NCBI GenBank assembly: GCA_902791165.1
Contig: CADAVB010000057.1
Location: 1 to 36,768, forward strand
Length of the DNA stretch: 36,768 nucleotides
Origin: an uncultured Bacteroidia bacterium
GTDB lineage: Bacteria; Bacteroidota; Bacteroidia; Bacteroidales; F082
Direction: 5' to 3'
The number at the start of each line of letters is the position of its first letter. Positions within the stretch are counted from its first letter, which is position 1. A program made the translations under genes and the position numbers. Shown here piece after piece: positions 5,967 to 14,851 of this stretch. The notes beneath the pieces are model-generated. The model was not told where the DNA came from. It searched no databases and was given only the letters and a program-made list of their open reading frames with translations.

Positions 5967-8900
5967 ATGAAGCGATTATTACTTTTCGTCATGGCGGTGA
6001 TGGCTTTCGCTGGCATGAGCGTAGCCCAAGACATCTACACTTCGGGCTACTTCAAAGATTCAAACGGCAAGAAGGTTGCCGCAGTGTACAAAAACGGTAG
6101 TATACTGCATCAGAGAATTGGTTCTTATGATTGGTCATCTACTGCCGTAACAGTGGATGCCTCCACGGGCGATGTCTATTGGGTCGCCAATGCCATGGAT
6201 GGCAGTACCCCCCTCTATGGAGATGTTCATAAGAATGGCTTCGTTTTTCTGAACACCGCCGCTTCCGACGGAATGCACATCAATGATATTAAGATGGGCA
6301 AAGGCTATCTTTTCTCCACTGGATACAAAACAATTAGTGGAAAGAAAGTGGCTTGTTATTGGAGAGGCAACAACACGACTCCTCAACAGCAAATGGGCAA
6401 TTCCAGTTATAACAGCGAAGCCAATGCCCTTTGTTTCGGCGCAGCCAATGACAATTATGTGTTCACTGGTGGCTATCAGTACACTTCTTCTTCCAATTAT
6501 CACGGCGTGGTTTGGAAAGAAGGTAGTGTTTACCACACATTCCCTAATAATTCAAAAATCTTGGATATTGCCTGGTATAATGGTAATATCATAAGTGTGG
6601 GTGTGGTTGACAGTAAACTGAGAGTTTGGAGAGGTGAAACCGAGATATACCAATTGGTGAATTCATCAGCAGATGGTCGCGCAAGCATCTGGGTTGATGG
6701 TGGAGATATCTATGTGGCTTCGTATGGTGGCTCAAGCCCTGACATACTGTGGAAAAATGGCTTCCAGCTTTACACCACCAGTGGCTTTTTTGAAGTTGTC
6801 AGAGCCAACACCAGCGGCGTTTACTGCGCTGGTTCCCAAACCAATGCTGGCAAGATTTGGAAAAACGGCTCGGTGCTTTACACGCCCTCCTACTGCGAGA
6901 AATTGTACGGCCTTTACGTTGCCGAGCAGGAGTGCACCAACAGCGAAATCCGCAGCTTGCCCTTCACCGAAGGCTTCGAGAATGGCAGCACGGGCTGGGC
7001 TTGCTGGACCAAAAGCGATGTGGACAACAACAATGACGGCTATGCCAGTTATTGGGACCGTGCCGGAGAGCATCCTTTCAACAGTTCATTCGCTCCCGCA
7101 ACGGGCAATCATTGCGCTTATCATAGGTATGGCCAAGCGTCCACTGTAGCCCAAGAGGGTTGGCTCATCAGCCCGCAGCTCTTCCTGCAGCCTGGGCGCG
7201 ACTATACCACTTTGACCTTCAAATCCTGCCAACCCCGAGCCGACTATTATACTTCAGGCGGTTGCAGCGTTTGGATTTCCACAACGGGCACCTCAACCAG
7301 CGCGTTTACGAAGATATGGGAAGAAACCTCCGCGTCCTCTTCATACAAAACGATTACCGTTAATCTCAAAGACTACCAAGGCCATGCGGTTTACATCGCT
7401 TTCAAGTACAATCATCCAGCAAACCCCAGCGGTCCGCATTGCTGGGTTATCGACGACGTGAGCGTCACCGAAAGCTGGACAGTTTGCGCCGCAGAAGATG
7501 TGCCTTATGCATTTAATTTCAGCGCTTGGCCTTGGCAAAGCACTTGCTGGTATAACATCGACTACGACAAGAGCGGCGACAAGAGGTGCTGGAAATACAA
7601 CAGCTCGGAGGACTGCGCCTACCACCCGTGGGGACAGGCGGGCCTTCCTCAACATGGCTGCCTCTACTCGCCCAACATCACCCTGCCCGCCGGCCACGAC
7701 TATGTGCTGAAGTTCAAGACCAAGTCCACCTCTTCCGGCTCCTACATGAGCAACGAGGTTTTCATAAGACAAGACGGCACAGGCACACCTGCCACGGACC
7801 AATACGGAACTATGATTTGGTCCGACAACCAGTTTTCCAGCAGCTGGACAGAGGTGGAAGTTCCGCTCTCTGCTTATGCCGGACATGTCATCTCCTTGGA
7901 GTTCAACTATCACGGTTACTACGCCCACAACTGGTTCATCAAGGACGTGCGCGTGGAGCAGACCATCGTGCAATACACCATCACGGCCAACTCCAACAAC
8001 AACGCTTGGGGCTCGGTTTCGGGCGGCGGCACCTACAACAACGGCGCCACCTGCACCCTGACGGCCACGCCCGCCAGCGGCTACCAGTTTGAGAGCTGGA
8101 AGAAGAACGGCTCGGTGGTGAGCACCAACGCCACCTACAGCTTCACCGTGAGCGAAAACGCCACCTACACGGCCGTCTTCGCCGAAACGCCCATCCAGTA
8201 CTACACCATCACCACAGCCTCCAACCCGTCGGTGGGCGGCACGGTGAGCGGCGGCGGCACCTTCCAGGAAGGCTCTTCCACCACGCTGACGGCCACGGCC
8301 AACACGGGCTACAGCTTCAGCAAGTGGCAAGACAACAGCACGACGAACCCGCGCACCATCACGGTGACGCAGAACGCCACCTACACGGCCACGTTCACGC
8401 AAGACCACTACACGGTGAGCGTTTATGCCTCTCCTGCCCATGGCGGCACAGTGAGCGGCGGCGGCAGCAACTTCACCTACGGCTCGACGGCCACGCTGAC
8501 GGCCACGCCCGCCAGCGGCTATGAGTTCCAAGGCTGGAGCGACGGCTCGACCGACAACCCGCACACCGTCACGGTGTTTGGCAACGCCACCTACACCGCC
8601 ACCTTCGGTGAAGTGGGCACGACCTACTTCACCGTCACCACCAGCGTGACCCCCGAAGGCTCGGGCACGGTGAGCGGCGGCGGCACCTACGAGGCCGGCA
8701 CCAGCATCGTGCTGACGGCCACGCCCAACACGGGCTACAGTTTCCTGCGCTGGAGCGACGGCTCGACGACGAACCCGCGCACGCTGACGGTGACCACCGA
8801 CATGAGCTTCACCGCCCTCTTCGATGCCGACGTCTATACCATCGTCGTGGTAGCCAACCCGACCAACGGCGGCACGGTGACGGGCAGCGGCAACTACGCC

Positions 8901-10337
8901 TACGGCTCGACGGCCACCCTGACGGCCACACCCGCCAGCGGCTATGAGTTCCAAGGCTGGAGCGACGGCTCGACGGCGAACCCGCACCAAGTGACGGTGA
9001 CGGAGAACGCCACCTACACAGCCACGTTCACCCCTGTGGGTGCCACCTACTACACCGTTTCGGCAGTGGTTTCGCCCGCCGGTTCGGGCAGCGTTACCGG
9101 CACGGGTGTGTTTGCCGCCGGCAGCACCACCACGCTTCGCGCCACCGCCAACGAGGGCTACACCTTCAAGAGCTGGAACGACAACTCCACGATGAACCCG
9201 CGCCAAGTGACGGTGAACAACAACATGAGCTTCACCGCCTTCTTTGAGGCACAGCAATACACCATCACGGTGAACGCCAGTCCTGCGGCAGGCGGCACGG
9301 TTACCGGCGGCGGCAGCTACGCCTACGGCGCCACGGCCACGCTTCGCGCCACGCCCAACGCCAACTACACCTTCACCCAGTGGGCCGACGGTGTGGTGCA
9401 GAACCCGCGCAATGTTACCGTAACGGAAAACGCCACCTACACGGCCGTATTCTCCACCGCTGGCGGCGAAACCTACACCTTGACTTTGACGGTGAACGAC
9501 CCGAGCCTTGGCACGGTGATGGGCGGCGGCAGCTATCCCGCCGGCACGCCGGTGCAAATCAGCGCCTATCCCAACGCCGGAGCCGAGTTTGTGAAGTGGA
9601 GCGACGGCAGCACACGCAACCCGCGCGTCGTCAGACTTGACAGCGATATGACGCTTGAGGCCGAGTTTGAATCGGCAGCCACCTACACGATTACGGTCAA
9701 TAGTGCCGATCCCACCATGGGCCAGGCCTTTGGCGGAGGCACCTACCATATCGGCGAGACCGTTGAAATCAGCGCTTTGGCCAACGAGGGCTACGAGTTC
9801 ATGCGCTGGAGCGATGGCAACAGCGACAACCCGCGCACCATCACCGTGACGGGCAACGCCACCTACACCGCCACCTTCGCAGCCTCGGGCACCGAGACGC
9901 ACCGCGTCATCCTCATCTGCAACGGCGACGACGGCACGGTGAGCGGCGACGGCGTGTATGTGCACGGCACGACGGCCACCATTCAGGCCTTCCCGGCCAC
10001 GGGTCGCGAGTTCGACAAGTGGAGCGACGGCTCGACCGACAACCCGCGCAGCCTCACCGTGAACGAGGACATCACCCTTGTGGCCTTCTTCAGGACCACC
10101 GGCATCGACGAAAACGGCGAGAGCTTCTACGAACTCTACCCGAACCCCACCAACACGGTCATCCGCATCGCTGGCATCGAGCCTAACACAGAGGTGAAGA
10201 TCTACAACAGCATCGGAATGCTGGTGAAGGTTGTCAGCGCAAGCTCCGACGACGAAATCTCCGTCACCGACCTTGCATCGGGCCTCTACCTCGTCCGCTT
10301 CGGCAACGTGAGCCTGAGGTTCGTCAAGACGCTGTAA
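5967..10337 (+). CDS. Giant T9SS adhesin with ten InlB-type repeats
   Basis: The 1456-residue protein has a signal peptide (residues 1-20, cleavage after SVA). Residues 21-315 form repeated short strands with KNGS/WKNG/WRG motifs, probably a propeller-like fold. Two MAM/cleaved-adhesin-like jelly rolls follow (about 330-505, ending HCWVIDDVSVTES, and 512-666, ending NWFIKDVRVEQ). Ten tandem InlB B-type repeats of about 70 residues (about 667-1376) each carry YTITV, GGTVSGGGTY, LTATPASGYEF and GWSDGST motifs. Residues about 1388-1456 (YELYPNPTNTVIRI through GLYLVRF and FVKTL) are a T9SS sorting domain. The protein should be exported by Sec, carried through the outer membrane by T9SS and anchored at the surface for adhesion. 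Upstream are a promoter box, a palindrome and homopolymer runs. The GC-rich repeats create a long spurious antisense frame. Confidence 0.9.
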   Translation: MKRLLLFVMAVMAFAGMSVAQDIYTSGYFKDSNGKKVAAVYKNGSILHQRIGSYDWSSTAVTVDASTGDVYWVANAMDGSTPLYGDVHKNGFVFLNTAASDGMHINDIKMGKGYLFSTGYKTISGKKVACYWRGNNTTPQQQMGNSSYNSEANALCFGAANDNYVFTGGYQYTSSSNYHGVVWKEGSVYHTFPNNSKILDIAWYNGNIISVGVVDSKLRVWRGETEIYQLVNSSADGRASIWVDGGDIYVASYGGSSPDILWKNGFQLYTTSGFFEVVRANTSGVYCAGSQTNAGKIWKNGSVLYTPSYCEKLYGLYVAEQECTNSEIRSLPFTEGFENGSTGWACWTKSDVDNNNDGYASYWDRAGEHPFNSSFAPATGNHCAYHRYGQASTVAQEGWLISPQLFLQPGRDYTTLTFKSCQPRADYYTSGGCSVWISTTGTSTSAFTKIWEETSASSSYKTITVNLKDYQGHAVYIAFKYNHPANPSGPHCWVIDDVSVTESWTVCAAEDVPYAFNFSAWPWQSTCWYNIDYDKSGDKRCWKYNSSEDCAYHPWGQAGLPQHGCLYSPNITLPAGHDYVLKFKTKSTSSGSYMSNEVFIRQDGTGTPATDQYGTMIWSDNQFSSSWTEVEVPLSAYAGHVISLEFNYHGYYAHNWFIKDVRVEQTIVQYTITANSNNNAWGSVSGGGTYNNGATCTLTATPASGYQFESWKKNGSVVSTNATYSFTVSENATYTAVFAETPIQYYTITTASNPSVGGTVSGGGTFQEGSSTTLTATANTGYSFSKWQDNSTTNPRTITVTQNATYTATFTQDHYTVSVYASPAHGGTVSGGGSNFTYGSTATLTATPASGYEFQGWSDGSTDNPHTVTVFGNATYTATFGEVGTTYFTVTTSVTPEGSGTVSGGGTYEAGTSIVLTATPNTGYSFLRWSDGSTTNPRTLTVTTDMSFTALFDADVYTIVVVANPTNGGTVTGSGNYAYGSTATLTATPASGYEFQGWSDGSTANPHQVTVTENATYTATFTPVGATYYTVSAVVSPAGSGSVTGTGVFAAGSTTTLRATANEGYTFKSWNDNSTMNPRQVTVNNNMSFTAFFEAQQYTITVNASPAAGGTVTGGGSYAYGATATLRATPNANYTFTQWADGVVQNPRNVTVTENATYTAVFSTAGGETYTLTLTVNDPSLGTVMGGGSYPAGTPVQISAYPNAGAEFVKWSDGSTRNPRVVRLDSDMTLEAEFESAATYTITVNSADPTMGQAFGGGTYHIGETVEISALANEGYEFMRWSDGNSDNPRTITVTGNATYTATFAASGTETHRVILICNGDDGTVSGDGVYVHGTTATIQAFPATGREFDKWSDGSTDNPRSLTVNEDITLVAFFRTTGIDENGESFYELYPNPTNTVIRIAGIEPNTEVKIYNSIGMLVKVVSASSDDEISVTDLASGLYLVRFGNVSLRFVKTL

Positions 10338-10349
10338 ACGTAAACAACA

Positions 10350-10377
10350 GTAGAGGCGGCTCAACCGCCGCCTCTAC
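10350..10377 (+). terminator. Hairpin after the adhesin gene
   Basis: GTAGAGGCGGC (10350-10360) pairs perfectly with 10367-10377 around a 6-nt loop, 12 bp after the stop. Only a weak T run follows. The GTAG-GGCG ends resemble the palindromic elements seen elsewhere in the window, so it may be one of these serving as a terminator. Confidence 0.6.
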
Positions 10378-10442
10378 ATTTTCAAAGAATAACAAACAAC
10401 ACTTAAACTAATTCATTTATTATTAACTAAAATCTTACAGAA

Positions 10443-11351
10443 ATGAAAAAGATGAACAGATGGGGTAACACCCTCATGATCGCCCTCTTGGGCATTGGCC
10501 TGGTGTCGTTCACCGGCTGCGAAAAAGAACCGAACAATGGTGGAACCGACACTCCTACCGACAACCCCGGTGGCGGTGGCACTGGCGGCGGTGGTGGTAC
10601 CGGCGGCGGTGGTGGCACTGGCGGCGGTGGTGGCACTGGCGGCGGTGGCAGCACCTCTGGCGACTCGTGGGCACACCTCATCAACGAGACCGCGCACGAA
10701 GTGCAAATCGACGGCAACACGATGCGTTACGGCGACCACGTCTATACGCTGGAAGGCGCGATCAACCTCAACGAGACCAACTTCCAATCGCCCACGGCTT
10801 GGGTCACCTTCACCAACATCCCCTCGGGATACACCGAGTTTGAGGCTGTTTACAGCAACTTCCTCGGCAAGTCGCTGCACGGCACCGCCGCCATGGTTCC
10901 GATGGCCATGGAAATCTACGCCCGTGATGCCGCCCTCGGCGAGCGCTGCCTCAACCTGATCTGCAACAGCACCTCGACCGTTTCTGGCATCGTGCGTCAG
11001 CTGAAGAACAAGTTCAACTACTCGCCCTACAGCCCCGAAAACGACGCGTATGTGCAGCGTTACTTGCCGGCTGTTACGATGAAGAATGCCGCTTGGAACA
11101 ACGGCTACAACCCCACCGAGCCTTACACTCTCGAGTTGGTTCGCGCTGCCAACGCCCCGCAAGAAACTACCATCACGGGCTATGGCACCAACTACTACCT
11201 CTTCATCTTGGCTCCCGGCGGCTGGGACACCTTCCAACGCGGAGTTGAAGTCTGGCAGCCCATGGGATCCGACATGTACAAAGTCTTCAACTGCCCTGCA
11301 CTCTATACCCAGTGCAAGCCCATCTTTGGCACTTGGAATGGCCTGAAGTAA
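10443..11351 (+). CDS. Lipoprotein with Gly/Thr linker and conserved unknown domain
   Basis: The 302-residue protein begins with a lipoprotein signal ending SFTGC (lipobox, Cys about 26), then acidic and Pro-rich residues and a 29-residue linker of GGGGGT units (about 43-71). The remaining 230 residues form one globular domain (WVTFTNIPSGYTEF, RCLNLICNSTSTVSGIVRQL, GGWDTFQRGVEVWQP, CKPIFGTWNGLK). I believe this domain recurs in Bacteroides proteins of unknown function (possibly DUF6935), but I cannot confirm that. The gene follows the adhesin by 105 bp, with a hairpin between, and shares its leader motif AACTAATTCATTT, so it may be co-regulated. The likely location is the outer membrane surface. 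The function is unknown. Confidence 0.85.
   Translation: MKKMNRWGNTLMIALLGIGLVSFTGCEKEPNNGGTDTPTDNPGGGGTGGGGGTGGGGGTGGGGGTGGGGSTSGDSWAHLINETAHEVQIDGNTMRYGDHVYTLEGAINLNETNFQSPTAWVTFTNIPSGYTEFEAVYSNFLGKSLHGTAAMVPMAMEIYARDAALGERCLNLICNSTSTVSGIVRQLKNKFNYSPYSPENDAYVQRYLPAVTMKNAAWNNGYNPTEPYTLELVRAANAPQETTITGYGTNYYLFILAPGGWDTFQRGVEVWQPMGSDMYKVFNCPALYTQCKPIFGTWNGLK
10569..10655 (+). repeat. 18-bp tandem repeat coding for the Gly linker
   Basis: One 15-bp unit is followed by four 18-bp units of five GGN codons plus a Thr (or Ser-Thr) codon. The units are near-identical, so copy number could vary by slippage in steps of six residues without frame loss. Confidence 0.85.
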
Positions 11352-11381
11352 AAAAACATTGTTTTTAGAGTTTTTTTCAGC

Positions 11382-11417
11382 ATCCCGCGGCAGGAAATCC
11401 TGTCGCGGGATTTTTTT
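11382..11417 (+). terminator. Intrinsic terminator after the lipoprotein gene
   Basis: A 14-bp stem (11382-11395 with 11398-11411, one G-T pair, AA loop) is followed by seven T. It begins 31 bp after the stop codon. Confidence 0.85.
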
Positions 11418-11444
11418 CTCTGGCTGTGAAGCCACAAAAAAAAC

Positions 11445-14400
11445 TTAGAAATCGAGGTTAAACGAAAGATAGAACCTCGGCTTGTTGCTGATGTGCCCAT
11501 CCTCGATGCCCCAAGCCACGTCGCCTCGGATGAAGTAGCCGAACAGGGTGGTGCGCAGTCCCACGCCGATGCCGCCCACCAAAGGCTCTTTCATCTCCGT
11601 AACGCTGATGTGCAAGTTGCCGTCATAAAGGTGTGAGGTGTAGAGCGAGTTGTTCGGGTCGTAAGGGTTCCAGCCGGTCCAGGCGGTGCCCAGGTCGCCG
11701 AAAGCCACAATTTGGAAGTCCTTGATGAAATTGTAGTTGATGGGCCGGTTGGCGAAATAGCTGAACACGGGGAAGCGCAGCTCGCTGTTGAGGACGACGA
11801 AATTGTTGCCGTTGCGGATGTTTTGCGCAAAGCCGCGCATGTTGGTCGCGAGGGTCTGGTAGGCGTAGTTTTGCTCATAGTCGATGGGCGTGCCAGGGTC
11901 GAAGGAGGCAAGAATCCAGTTATCGACACCGCCCATGTAATAGATGAGTTTTTGCTGTCCGAACGAGGTGCTGCCCGCAATGCGGTTGGCCCAGATGAAG
12001 TTGCGGCTGATGCGGGTGTAATGCCTATAGTCGAAGCCGGCCACGACCATGTTGGCGGTGTTTTTCGCGATTTTCTGATGGTACTCGGCGAAGATTTTCC
12101 CGCGTGCGCCAACGCGCAGGTTGGTCCCGATTTTCTTCGAGTTGTCATAAACGAGTTCGCCGCGCAGTCCGCCCCAGTTTTCGTAGGTGTCGGGGTCGGC
12201 GAGGCTGTAGTCGTCGATGGCCAGATTCACGCGGTGGTCGTTGCGGTAAATGGCTGTACCTCTTAAACTTAGTATTTCGCTGAAAGGATAGCTCAACGTG
12301 TAGAACGCCTCGTTGGTGAAGGTGCGGTAATAATAGCGCGAGGCATTGTCGGTAACGTAGCGGTGCAGCGTAATCGACTTGTCCAAACGCTTGCTGAAGT
12401 CGCTGAAACGCAGCACGTATTCGTTGTTCACGAGGCTGGTGTTGAGTTTCACGCCGAGTTCGATTTTGTAGTCTTCCATGAGGTCTTTCATGGTCGTGCC
12501 GAGAAACACGTTGAAGCCCGAATTGAGGTAAATCGGGGCCGCGCCACCCGTGAAAGGCTGGTAGCTGTAGTTCATGCTCGAGAAGTCGATTTGGCTCATC
12601 AGCTCGTCGGCGAAAAGCTCAACGTAATAGTTGTTTGGGCGTTGGATGGTGTCTTTCGGGCGCGGTTTGGGTGCCGCTTCGGGCGCGCTTTGTGCCACGA
12701 TTTGCGTGGAATCAGTTCCCAACTGGCTGTTAATCTGCTTTTTGCGCTTGGCGTAACGGTAGCTCGACGAAAAACGGCGCTTCGAAATAGGCTCCATCAC
12801 GGTGTCTTTCTCCTTCTGTATCAGCTCGGTAATGAGGCGTTTTTGCGCGTAGGGATTGAGTTGGCTGACGTTTTGCTCGCGACCGCGCAGGATGGGCGAC
12901 ATGAAGAATTTCTCGCCTTTTTGGTCGGCCATGAGCAGGGCGGCCTTGTGGTCGCGGGGCTGGTAACTGTAGTCGATGATGTTGGCGGAATAGTCCGTAA
13001 GTTGCTCTTTCTTACCGAAATAGCGGTAATGCACAATCGTGTCGATGTGGCTGATGGCGCTGTCGAAACGGATTTGGTAGAGGTTGTAGTAGCCGCTCGT
13101 GTCGTTGAGGTAGAGCAGGCTGCCGTCCTTCAAGGCTTCGGGCAGGATGTTGTTCGAGAAACGTTGTTGCGTCAGGTTTTGCAACACTTTGTATTCCGCA
13201 TTCCGCATTCCGTATTCCGCATTATAATTATAGGCGTAAAGGTCAAATTGTTTGTTTTGGAATCCGATTTCCGCATCGTTTTTCAGCGTGTCGTTGTCGC
13301 GGTTCGAGCTGAACACGATTTGGCGGTCATCGAAGGTGAAGACAGGACTTAAATCGGTGTGCCAGTCGTTGGTGATTTGCTCCAAAGTGTTGGAAAACAG
13401 GTTGTAAACGTAAATGTCGGGTTTTCCCATGCGCGTGGCGGCCAGCACGATTTTGCGGCTCTTATGGGCGTAGGAAAACGAGCTGACTTTCTGGAAATCA
13501 AAGAGATAGGTGCTTGCCTTTTTGCCGCTGTTGATGTCGAGGTTGTAAAGCTGGATTTTGCCTTCTTCCTCGAGGATGAACGACAGGATTTCGCCGTTGG
13601 GATGCCATGCCAAGAGCGGAAACGAGGTGTCGATGTTCTCATCGGAATGGTAGCCTGCGCTGAAAAGTTGCTGCCGCTTGCCGCTTTGCAGATCCTCAAG
13701 CCAAAGTCGGATTTTGCCTTCGTCGTTGCTGACGTAGGCGATGTGTTTCCCATTCGGGCTAATCGAAGGTTGTGTGAAAGTGCGGTATTTCTTGTATTTC
13801 AGCGGCATCACGTCTTTGGGTTGGTTGGCCATAAGTGTCTCGTAACGAGCCTTGTAGAACGTGAACCACTCATCGAGCAGTTTCTTGTATTCCTTGCCTG
13901 TAACATACAGCAGGGCTTTGCGCACATTGCTCGTGTTTTCGGCCAAGGTCAGGATGTCGTTGAACGACTTGCTACCATATTTCTCGTCGATGAAGTTCCA
14001 GAACGAGTAGCCCGCAATCTGCGCGTCGTCGTCTTGCAGATGATTGATTTTCTTGTAGTTGCCAGAGGTGATGCCGCGTTGCAGTTGGGCTTCTTTGTGG
14101 CTGTCCCAATTGCCCGCGATGTAGGCCACGAGGCCGTCGCGGAACCACTGCGGGATGTCGTAGCGGTAGGAACTGCGGATTTGCGACCCGACAGAAATTC
14201 CGTTCATCACCTGGCTGAACAGCAGGCTCGCGATGCCCTCGCGGATTTGTGCCTCGAAGTGGGTGTAGTCGCCGTCGAAATATAGAATCACCTTCGAGCC
14301 GATGATTTTGGTGATGCCGCCCGTGTTGCCGTTTTCCTCTTCCTCAAGGTTGATGTTGCTTTGCTTGAAGTCGCCCTTGCTGTTGAACACGATGAACTGG

Positions 14401-14672
14401 ATTTTCTTCCCGAAGCGGCTGTTGAGGCGGGTTTCAAGTCGCGGGATTTGGTCTTTGGCGTAGGCCTGCGCATATTTGGCGAGGTCGTTGCCGCCTTGGT
14501 AAAAATACACGTCGAAGTTGTCGTTCATGTAGTACGACCAATGGAAGTCGCCGTACTGCACGCGGTTCTTCCCGAAAGGCATGTTCATGCCGTTGTAGAA
14601 CTGGGCATAAGCCATCGGCATCAAGGCCATAAGCAGCAAAAACAGGAGCGTGTATTTCTTTTTCGAGGGCAT
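11445..14672 (-). CDS. TolB-type propeller / outer membrane barrel protein
   Basis: From the ATG at 14672 the protein has 1075 residues. A TTG 21 bp upstream overlaps the promoter box and is rejected. A signal peptide (MPSKKKYTLLFLLLMALMPM, cleavage near AYA) leads into a peptidase-MA-like region (about 25-290; IREGIASLLF and IPQWFRDGLVAYIAG) with no HExxH, so probably inactive. A TolB/WD40-like propeller follows (about 300-480; TFTQPSISPNGKHIAYVSND, SPVFTFDDRQIVFSSNRD). The last third looks like a D15/Omp85-type beta-barrel: NMRGF (the loop-6 motif), FVVLNSELRFPVF and the terminal aromatic FYLSFNLDF. It is likely an outer membrane protein with a periplasmic propeller. Similar Bacteroidetes proteins exist but I know of no assigned function. 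It is divergent from the metallo-beta-lactamase gene. Confidence 0.85.
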   Translation of the reverse strand: MPSKKKYTLLFLLLMALMPMAYAQFYNGMNMPFGKNRVQYGDFHWSYYMNDNFDVYFYQGGNDLAKYAQAYAKDQIPRLETRLNSRFGKKIQFIVFNSKGDFKQSNINLEEEENGNTGGITKIIGSKVILYFDGDYTHFEAQIREGIASLLFSQVMNGISVGSQIRSSYRYDIPQWFRDGLVAYIAGNWDSHKEAQLQRGITSGNYKKINHLQDDDAQIAGYSFWNFIDEKYGSKSFNDILTLAENTSNVRKALLYVTGKEYKKLLDEWFTFYKARYETLMANQPKDVMPLKYKKYRTFTQPSISPNGKHIAYVSNDEGKIRLWLEDLQSGKRQQLFSAGYHSDENIDTSFPLLAWHPNGEILSFILEEEGKIQLYNLDINSGKKASTYLFDFQKVSSFSYAHKSRKIVLAATRMGKPDIYVYNLFSNTLEQITNDWHTDLSPVFTFDDRQIVFSSNRDNDTLKNDAEIGFQNKQFDLYAYNYNAEYGMRNAEYKVLQNLTQQRFSNNILPEALKDGSLLYLNDTSGYYNLYQIRFDSAISHIDTIVHYRYFGKKEQLTDYSANIIDYSYQPRDHKAALLMADQKGEKFFMSPILRGREQNVSQLNPYAQKRLITELIQKEKDTVMEPISKRRFSSSYRYAKRKKQINSQLGTDSTQIVAQSAPEAAPKPRPKDTIQRPNNYYVELFADELMSQIDFSSMNYSYQPFTGGAAPIYLNSGFNVFLGTTMKDLMEDYKIELGVKLNTSLVNNEYVLRFSDFSKRLDKSITLHRYVTDNASRYYYRTFTNEAFYTLSYPFSEILSLRGTAIYRNDHRVNLAIDDYSLADPDTYENWGGLRGELVYDNSKKIGTNLRVGARGKIFAEYHQKIAKNTANMVVAGFDYRHYTRISRNFIWANRIAGSTSFGQQKLIYYMGGVDNWILASFDPGTPIDYEQNYAYQTLATNMRGFAQNIRNGNNFVVLNSELRFPVFSYFANRPINYNFIKDFQIVAFGDLGTAWTGWNPYDPNNSLYTSHLYDGNLHISVTEMKEPLVGGIGVGLRTTLFGYFIRGDVAWGIEDGHISNKPRFYLSFNLDF
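13190..13222. repeat. Short TTCCGCA tandem repeat inside the barrel-protein gene
   Basis: Four tandem variants of ATTCCGC/ATTCCGT are read in frame as NAEYGMRNAEY between YAYNY and KVLQNLT. The family pattern I expect at this propeller-to-linker point is shorter, so this may be an in-frame insertion. Confidence 0.5.
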
Positions 14673-14690
14673 TAAATCAAAATTAGCGTA

Positions 14691-14698
14691 CAAAGATA
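14691..14698 (-). promoter_or_regulatory. Promoter -7 box (TATCTTTG) of the barrel-protein gene
   Basis: TATCTTTG on the minus strand, 18 nt before the ATG at 14672. It rules out the TTG start at 14693. Confidence 0.6.
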
Positions 14699-14728
14699 GG
14701 CAATTTCTGAATACTGAGGAAAAATCCT

Positions 14729-14736
14729 TATCTTTG
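14729..14736 (+). promoter_or_regulatory. Promoter -7 box (TATCTTTG) of the MBL-TPR pair
   Basis: TATCTTTG on the plus strand, forming a divergent pair with 14691-14698. It lies 14 bp before the stop codon at 14750-14752 that closes the metallo-beta-lactamase frame. Confidence 0.55.
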
Positions 14737-14851
14737 CCCGAAATTCTTGTAATACACCAAGGAATGTGTCATCATCGACCCGGGCTGCTCCAACAAAGGC
14801 GAGGAAGACCGCCTGTTCGGTTTCATCGACAGCCACCAACTGAAGCCGCTG

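Noticed and set aside
7341-10364. A 1007-codon open frame on the minus strand opposite the adhesin
   Set aside because: It is created by the GC-rich, codon-biased InlB repeats of the plus-strand gene; its residues show no domain, and the plus frame has a signal peptide, clear repeats and a sorting domain.
14673-14693. TTG start at 14693 for the barrel-protein gene
   Set aside because: It lies within the promoter -7 box; the ATG at 14672 begins a proper signal peptide.
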